A DNA stretch of 64,000 nt. Source: Saccharina japonica. Its lineage: Eukaryota > Sar > Phaeophyceae > Laminariales > Laminariaceae. Of the stretch, positions 58,016 to 64,000 are shown in pieces (within the stretch, counting starts at the first letter, position 1; every line of letters begins with the position of its first letter). The stretch covers positions 124,001 to 188,000 of the forward strand of contig MEHQ01002099.1 of the NCBI GenBank assembly GCA_008828725.1, read 5' to 3'. The position numbers and the translations under genes are program-made. Under the pieces are notes generated by a model. The model had not been told where the DNA came from and searched no databases. It worked only from the letters and a program-made list of their open reading frames with translations.

Positions 58016-61000
58016 ATGGCGGATGCACGAAGGGTCTTCTTGGGCAAGAATAGTTCTAGGGGAGAAACCGAAACGGCGAAAATCGAAGGTGCGCTACAAT
58101 ACTACCTGGTATATATGTATATTTTTTTTCCATCCCATTTATTTTCCTCGCACTTCTGTCTCTCTCCCTCCTTCCTGGTCGTAACTCAGATCCGGGGTCA
58201 CAAAGCAGGCTTTTCTCCCTCCGCCCCACTACGGTTCGTGCCTTGCATTTTTATCGCGCAGAGGGTTCAGCATTCACAACGCTCGTCGATTTTCGTTGAT
58301 TTCGCTAACTCACGCCTTCGTGTTTCCGCTAGTCAAGTTTTTTTTTGCGAGAAAAAGTCCCTACGAGTATATACGAGTATGCACTCGGGGGGGCTCGAAC
58401 CCACGACCTTGACTCTAACAGGGATGAGATTCACCTGTCATTCCACCGGGGACACTAAACTGTAACACGTACGAGTACGAGCTTTAAAAGAAGCACAGCA
58501 TCGTCCGCCGTTGTTTGTGGCAGCCCGCAAGTCACGATTCACATTTCCGTTTTCTCTTCGGTATTTGTAGTGATACTTTTGCCTTATTGTATAGATAGAA
58601 TCTACTCCGGATACTTACTCGTATTGCCTCCCCTTGCGACGGTACAGTAGTTCGACGGCAGGGTGCGACTCGAAATGAGCGATGGTATTGCTGATGCTGG
58701 GGGTTGGGTCTCGTAGCCAACACGCGTTGCTCGCTCAGCATTTACTTCTACTGCACGTCAGGGGATTGCGCTATGTACGGCCTGTATGTTGATTTTTGAG
58801 TATTTTTACATGATGAACTACTGCACTCCTATTGCTGCTGTAGACTAATGTTGGAAGCTGCGTTGTGCAGGCCACATACGCTCCACGCGAACGATAAAGA
58901 GCAGCTCTGCCGAGAGGGGCATGAATATTAGTAGCCCAAACCGAAAATACTCGGTGATGTGATTGTCAAAAGTGTCATGCCGCGCACATTTTTTCTGACC
59001 AACGAGTTGCCGCGTCATACCCTCTGTCCCTCGGTTGACTGCTGGCATGGCAGCGCAACATGGTCACCGTGGCCAAGGCTTGCTCAGGCGCTGCCTGGTG
59101 CATCAACCCGTGCCAGGTCCTGCACGAGCGAAAGGACGCGGCCTTGAATTTTCAAGCCCCACCGGGCATAGATCCAAGCCAACATGGAGCAAATCGAAAA
59201 ACACGCTTCAGCCGACGTGGAAACCCTGAGAGCGCTAAAGAGGAGACCGAGGGTAGGGGGGTGCTGCTGTGGGCGGGGAAGGCGCCGGCGTCTGCTCCGC
59301 AGCGTGCAGCGTTTTTGCCGGGCGCGAAGTACAAGGGGAAGCAGTCGGCCGTGGCTTATGCGACGAAAGAAGGGCATCTCATTCAGGTTCGTCCGTTGAT
59401 GTTCCAAGGAATGATACCATACGATAAACTATTTGGCACCCATAACGGCTGATGGCACGTGCCACGATCGGGTGTCGGGTTAATTGCTAAATGCAGTCAT
59501 TGGCGGCGAAACGACTTCGTTGCAACACCCACAGGAATACATACGATAAGATAAGGTACCACCACTTTTAGGTACACTACTTGCGTTTATAGCGGGCGAG
59601 CGCCTGAAACGTCCTCAGTTAATTGCCTCTTCTTCGGTAGTATGATTTGCCCAACCGAAATCCTGGCAATGTACCCAAATCTCTCCACCCGCACTATTAT
59701 TGCTTTTTTTTTTTTTTTTTTTTTTGTCCATCCCATTTATTATCTTCGCCCTTCTTTTCTCTCTCCTCCCTAGTCGTAACTCAGATCCGGGGTCACAAAG
59801 TAGGCTCCTCTCCCTCCTCCCCCACTACGGTTCTTGCCTTGCATTTTTATCGCGAGAAGACTTCAGCCTTTCCTTCCCTCGTCGACTCGCATCGAATTGT
59901 GCCTACCCACGCTACTATTAATTGGCGCTCTCAGCAGTTGATTCCGTTTTTTATTTATTTTTGCAAAATAAACTCAAAAGTCCGACCCACGTGAGATTCG
60001 AACTCCAGACATCAACGTTCAGAAGCGTTCGAGGTTACCTCTAGACCATCGGGGCGACCGACTCTGTTCATTCGAAATGTTCGTGTGATTTTATCATTTA
60101 ATTTTGGCACGAATAGTATACTCTTAGCTTGGTTCTCAAATGCCAGGCCATAAATAGTCTCCCGTACGAAGGGCTTTGCGTTTACGGGGTTTAGGGCCAT
60201 TCTTACCGGAGCCATAATTTTCCAAAAATTCCTATATTTTTTTCGCGCAATTTTCTGTTTTTCCATTTTTTCCATTTGTTTATTCCATTTATTGGAACGC
60301 GAAGCCTTCCAATAATTTTGCCCCTCTGAATTTTGAAAAAATGGAAATATTTCCTCGTTTTCCTCTTTTTTTTGGAAACAAATATTGGAAATTATGGAAA
60401 AAAGTTGCTCGATAAGAATGGCCCTTAGTCCGATCACACATGGGCGTCTGTTATTGTTGCCGTGGACTTGCATAGTGTGCAACGCTCCTCCCATGCTTGG
60501 ATGAGAAGTACAGGAAGACGCTTGTCTCACTTGGACCTGTCCGTGTTGCCTACTCTCGTCCGTACGTACGTGTGTCAGGGCGAGGAGTGCATGCGCGTGC
60601 TGTGGTTCTGCGGGCGAGGGGGCGACGACTCTGTTTGGTTTGAGGTGTACTCTGTATCTAGAGGGGCTGGCCTCGTTGGAGCCGTTGTTTTCCCCTTTGT
60701 ACAGTCCATGCAAAAAAGGTTTTTCAGAGAGCAGGCGGAAACCATGCAGCGCATTGTTAGCCACTCCGACACGTAAAACAAGTAAACCGCCGTGGTGTGG
60801 ATGCATGTTGATGCATACGCAGGGTACAGGAATGTACGCGTAGTATATACGAAGTAGGAGGTCAACACGCCGTACTGTACGTACACAGTTGTTGTGGGTC
60901 GAGCATACTGTTTGGTATTCAACCACAAGCAGACAACAAGCAGACCGGTCGCCCCGGTGGTCTACAGTAGTGGTTAAACTCGAATACTGCGTTGATGTCG

Positions 61001-61695
61001 AGGGTTCGATTCTCTGTACAATTTACTCGTACGAGTACGTATTATTAACGTTTTTCTCTCGAAAGGAACCAACTGCCGAGAGCGTGGGGGGAGTAAACAC
61101 TAGTCGACGCGTGCCGACGAGGGAAGAAAGTTGTTCTGAAACCTTGTCGCGATCAAAACGCAAGGCGTGTACCCTAGTCGGGGGGGCGGGGGGCACTCCG
61201 CAGTGGGGGGGGGGGGGGGAGAGAATAGCCTACTATATGTGACCCCGGGCCTGAATTACGACTATGAATACGTATAGAGGGAGGGAGCAAGAAAAAGACG
61301 GGCGAAGATAACTGATGGGATGGAAACAAAAGGACACCAGCCGCTGCCAGCCGTGTTATTTTTTTTTGGAACGTCAGCCAGGGAAACATAAGGAAGGAAG
61401 GATGGACAATGTGCACAATGGAGAATATGCGCACACATTTCACATTTCTCTCGCGTTCTCTTTTTGTACATCTCCCCCGTCTAAGATAAAGCAGTACGTA
61501 TACAAAGTAGTATGGTATGATCGATGGTACTGCACGTGGAACGTCGCAGTCCGTGGAAGGCGATGCGTCGGCAATCGGCAGCGGAGCATGATCCCGGACA
61601 CTTTATTAGAAACGGGCGCAGCCAGCAGCAAAAAAACAATCTACGAGATACCGGTCATGATACGACCCGTCACCGCCGTGCCGCGTAGTAAATAA
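58016..61695 (+). CDS. Tentative small four-exon gene (~117 aa)
   Basis: Candidate exons are 58016-58088 (MADARRVFLGKNSSRGETET then AKIE, phase 1 out), 59212-59252 (DVETLRALKRRPR, phase 1 in, 0 out), 59303-59386 (FLPGAKYKGKQSAVAYATKE) and 61582-61695 (MIPDTLLETGAASSKKTIYE, PVMIRPVTAV, TAA). The phases agree but the second intron would be only 50 nt, and exons were chosen by appearance, so the model may be wrong in part. An alternative is one longer frame at 59060-59452. No family is recognised. The introns hold three SINE copies and one MITE. Confidence 0.3.
58118..58462 (-). mobile_element. SINE-A copy 5 with tRNA-like head
   Basis: On the minus strand the head starts GTCCCCGGTGGAATGACAGG and carries a B box GGGTTCGAGCC. 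The body follows (58140-58320, with CGTAACTCAGATCCGGGG on the plus strand) and ends in an A-run (plus-strand T-run 58122-58131). The anticodon arm does not fold properly, so this is not a working tRNA. Confidence 0.8.
59703..60060 (-). mobile_element. SINE-A copy 6, apparently full length
   Basis: The minus strand reads tRNA-like head (GTCGCCCCGATGGTCTAGAG and B box GAGTTCGAATC, 59985-60060), spacer, the common body with GTCGACTCG and CCGGATCTGAGTTACGAC, then about 21 A. The head keeps A and B box positions for Pol III, but the anticodon loop has eight bases. Confidence 0.85.
60194..60424. mobile_element. PIF/Harbinger-like MITE H3
   Basis: Ends GGGCCATTCTTACCG and CGATAAGAATGGCCC, with TTA on both flanks (60191-60193 and 60425-60427). 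The AT-rich interior resembles H1 and H2, including CCAATAA and GGAAATATT words. No ORF. Confidence 0.85.
60948..61332 (+). mobile_element. SINE-A copy 7, plus strand, apparently full length
   Basis: Head GTCGCCCCGGTGGTCTACAG with B box GGGTTCGATTC (about 60948-61020), then CACTAGTCGACGCG, GTCGCGATCAAAACGCAAGG, a G-run, TGTGACCCCGGGCCTGAAT and GAAGATAACTGATGGGATGG, ending A-rich. It is the reverse of the body in copies 5 and 6. Confidence 0.85.
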
Positions 61696-62460
61696 AAAGC
61701 AGACTACGAAACACATCCCGTACAAGAAAATGCATGAAGCGCAAGCAATATGCATTGAGAGCACTTGAGCTCACAGAGTGCGTCCTCCTGTACTGCTGCT
61801 CCTCCTGGACATACATGTAACCGACTTTTTGCACCTGGTATTTATGTATGAGTTACATGCGTTGGAGGCGGGTACGGGGGGGCGTGACTCCCAATATACT
61901 GTTGGGTGTGCTGGTGGTGGGGCTGCTGTTGTTAGAATCGGGATCCATATACACACGTAATCCACAGGGAAACTACGCACGAGTCTGCACGAGTCCATAA
62001 ATCGGCTCGAGCACCCAAAAAAGAAATTGCGAAGATCGTGCTTTTCGATTTTTGATTTTTTACGAGGGCAGCAGTTTTTCGGCGAAACCCGTCCGAATCT
62101 CGCATTATCATAGCAACTCCTTCGTGAGATTTTGAGGCATCGTTCCAGGAAATCTACATCTCTATCTCCCTCTATCTCGACTCGCTCGTAGACGGCCCTA
62201 GACCCATAGCACAGAGCAAGGAACATCCAGCCGATCTCAATTCTCCGGAGCCCTTGAACAACCACATCCGATCGGATACCTTCGGGAGAGCCCGTGAAGA
62301 GCTTACGGCAACGCCAGTGGAGCCGCTGCATCGCGTGCGTGTGTTCTTGTCGGTGCTTCCTCGAGGAGGAGGAGCAGTTTCTTAGACAACCAAGAACAGC
62401 AAAAAAAAGAGCAAAAGCGAAGAAAGGAAAAAGGAGGGCCGGAGACGGAAGGAAGGCGAA
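61696..62460. other. Intergenic / upstream of the SNARE gene
   Basis: No exon recognised. The 346-codon open frame on the opposite strand (61771-62811) overlaps SNARE exon 1 and shows no family signature, so I treat it as chance. Confidence 0.5.
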
Positions 62461-63765
62461 ATGTCGCGGCGAATCACGTTCTTGGGAGTGGTGCGGTTCA
62501 CCGACCGCGTGCTCGTGGCGGGCTACTCTCCCAGCGAGGCCGATGACGCTCTCATCATCAAGGAGGCAAGGAACAAAGCTTTTGGGGTGACTGTCTTGGT
62601 TGTGCGTTTGGGATGAAACGTGATTCCGCTGGCGTTGCGGGGGGGTGCACCGTGCACCTCTCGGAGCAAACATCTTTGAACAAAGCCTGCAGCCTGCGGT
62701 ACTATGCGTGTATGCTTTTTCTAGTATGTAACGGGACGGCGGAATTAGCGCCCACGACCTAAACACAACCCGCAACCCAAAACCGCCCCCGCAGCACTTA
62801 GTTCTCGGCAATTGCGAAGCATCCCATTGCTGCTGTCTCGCTGCTGCTGTGACTGCAGCAGCAGGGACTCGCTTTCGACGTGACAGGGTTGCAGGTTGCA
62901 GGGGGGGGTAGTCTGAAACAGCACGACGAGCTGGCTACACTGCTGCTTCTGCTGCTGCTGCTGCCTTTTTCATCTCTCTGCGCAATTTCCCGGTTGCTGT
63001 TTTTTTTTCTTTCTTTCGGTTTGCATTTTTGATGAGATCATGATATGCAAAAGGAACAAATGAACATACGACAGCTATTAATATTAATAGTAGTACGACG
63101 TACTGCCTGTATATACGAATGAAGGTCTGGTTCGGTCATTGGATGCCCGCGAACGTACACAGCATGTGTCTGCTGCTGCTATCATCGTATTTCGTGGCGG
63201 CTTGGTACCATTACCCCTCTCTAGTGTCTGCATGGCGTCCCTTCTGGTGGTTCTGGCTGCTTTGCAGGACGGACTCTAAAATGGACGATGCAAGGCTGCC
63301 ATACCCATGAGAAAAAAATGAGAAAATCACGATTGAGAAAAAGCACGATCAAAACAAACGGGCAAAAAAAAATCGTTTCGAGTTTTCTTTCATCCTGCCC
63401 TTATTCGACACATGCGGATGTGGGAGGAAGCACTGCTGCTGCTGCTTCCACGACGAGACTCATTTATCACGTCCATGTCAAGGTTTCAAAACAAGGTTTG
63501 CGTACGTACTGCTGCTGCCCTGCTGTCCTGCTGCTGCTTCCGTGCCCTATGATATATATCCCCGGCATGCCTCGTGCAGCTCATGTCCAACCCGGAGACG
63601 TTCGTGGAGCCCCGCAAGCGCTACACCTCGGAGGGGCGCATGTTTGCCATCCACTTCGTTGCGGACGACGAAAACCGCGTGTACAGCTGTGTAACCGACA
63701 AGGAGTACCCGGCCAGAATCGCCTTCGCCATGCTCGAAGAGATGCAAACCAAGTTCCTCACCAAG
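62461..63765 (+). CDS. Longin-domain R-SNARE, Ykt6/Sec22-like (5' part; continues past the window)
   Basis: Exon 1 is 62461-62565 (or to 62586) and exon 2 is 63580-63765, ending at a donor (ACCAAG|GTATGA). Exon 1 opens MSRRITFLGVVRFTDRVLVA, the first beta strands of a longin fold. Exon 2 has GRMFAIHFVADDENRVYSCV and TDKEYPARIAFAMLEEMQTK, which closely follows the conserved TDKEYPxRxAxxLL stretch of Ykt6. Longin SNAREs drive membrane fusion between ER, Golgi and endosomes. The SNARE helix and any C-terminal lipid or membrane anchor would lie beyond 63765. Two phase-0 donors fit exon 1: GC (GAG|GCAAGG) or GT (TTTGGG|GTGACT), adding seven residues. The 5' untranslated region is Arg/Lys-codon rich. 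Confidence 0.85.
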
Positions 63766-64000
63766 GTATGATATGATGTGTGATGATGATGTATGTTCCC
63801 ATGTACGTTACCCAGGTAGCAAACTACCCGTTGGTCTATCGGACAATATATATAGAACTGCAGCGGAAAGCTTCTTTGCTTAACAGCCGGCGTACTGGTT
63901 ACCGGTTACCGTTACGTACGAGGTACGTATAAGGCGGCGGTGGTCATTGGATGTCACATCCCATGCCGCTACGTACGAGTAGAATTTACGTATATGCATA

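Noticed and set aside
58386..58458. Possible tRNA gene on the minus strand
   Set aside because: It has a B box but no proper anticodon arm, and it runs directly into the SINE body; it is the head of a SINE.
59985..60060. Possible tRNA gene on the minus strand
   Set aside because: The anticodon loop has eight bases and the sequence continues into SINE body and an A-run; treated as a SINE head.
61771..62811. 346-codon minus-strand frame
   Set aside because: It overlaps the SNARE exon on the other strand, has no recognisable domain and an odd composition; likely chance.

Overview
This is eukaryotic nuclear DNA. The genes are split into many short GC-rich exons with GT-AG introns (two look GC-AG). 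The introns are long and full of microsatellites, MITEs, SINEs and copia debris. A tRNA-Val gene, a longin SNARE and a CutC gene of the eukaryotic length fit this. The style resembles a stramenopile such as a brown alga, but that is inference. There is no operon, CRISPR array or rRNA. Nearly all long ORFs are chance frames; genes were found by joining exons with matching splice phase and family motifs.

Layout. 1-800: possible 3' end of an unidentified + gene. 3253-6479 (+): five-exon SAM-dependent methyltransferase. 8129-9358 (-): large disordered terminal exon. 11942-12015: tRNA-Val(CAC). 13759-42208 (-): one very large gene of about 22 exons encoding about 1,850 residues, built from six successive calcyphosin-like (four EF-hand) units. 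42594-45784 (+): divergently transcribed coiled-coil protein of 226 residues. 47326-52274 (-): nine-exon CutC copper-homeostasis protein. 52762-56735 (+): tentative secreted-protein gene whose introns hold copia gag fragments. 58016-61695 (+): tentative small gene with SINEs in its introns. 62461 to the window end (+): 5' part of a longin-domain R-SNARE.

The calcyphosin array is the most unusual object here. Its exon phases agree along the whole chain, and the six copies of the family signatures (an HPxV segment, then an F-x-x-Y/H...W segment) fall in order. Two anomalies sit inside it. Exon 20 is on the wrong strand, within a ~0.7-kb block whose two ends split one dispersed repeat; turning the block round restores both the gene and the repeat. 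A 4.19-kb near-identical duplication (19065-23258 and 24632-28825) carries exons 15-17 twice, in a phase that cannot be read through twice, and its first copy ends at an ambiguous base. Either real rearrangement or unmerged haplotypes could explain these.

Mobile DNA includes a tRNA-headed SINE family (seven copies), a 94-bp retroposed repeat (seven copies), PIF/Harbinger-like MITEs with 3-bp target duplications (four), a GATC-rich MITE family (three), a 91-bp MITE pair, a 275-bp long-TIR element and degenerate copia gag. Several are nested, and one MITE lies almost directly on a splice acceptor.
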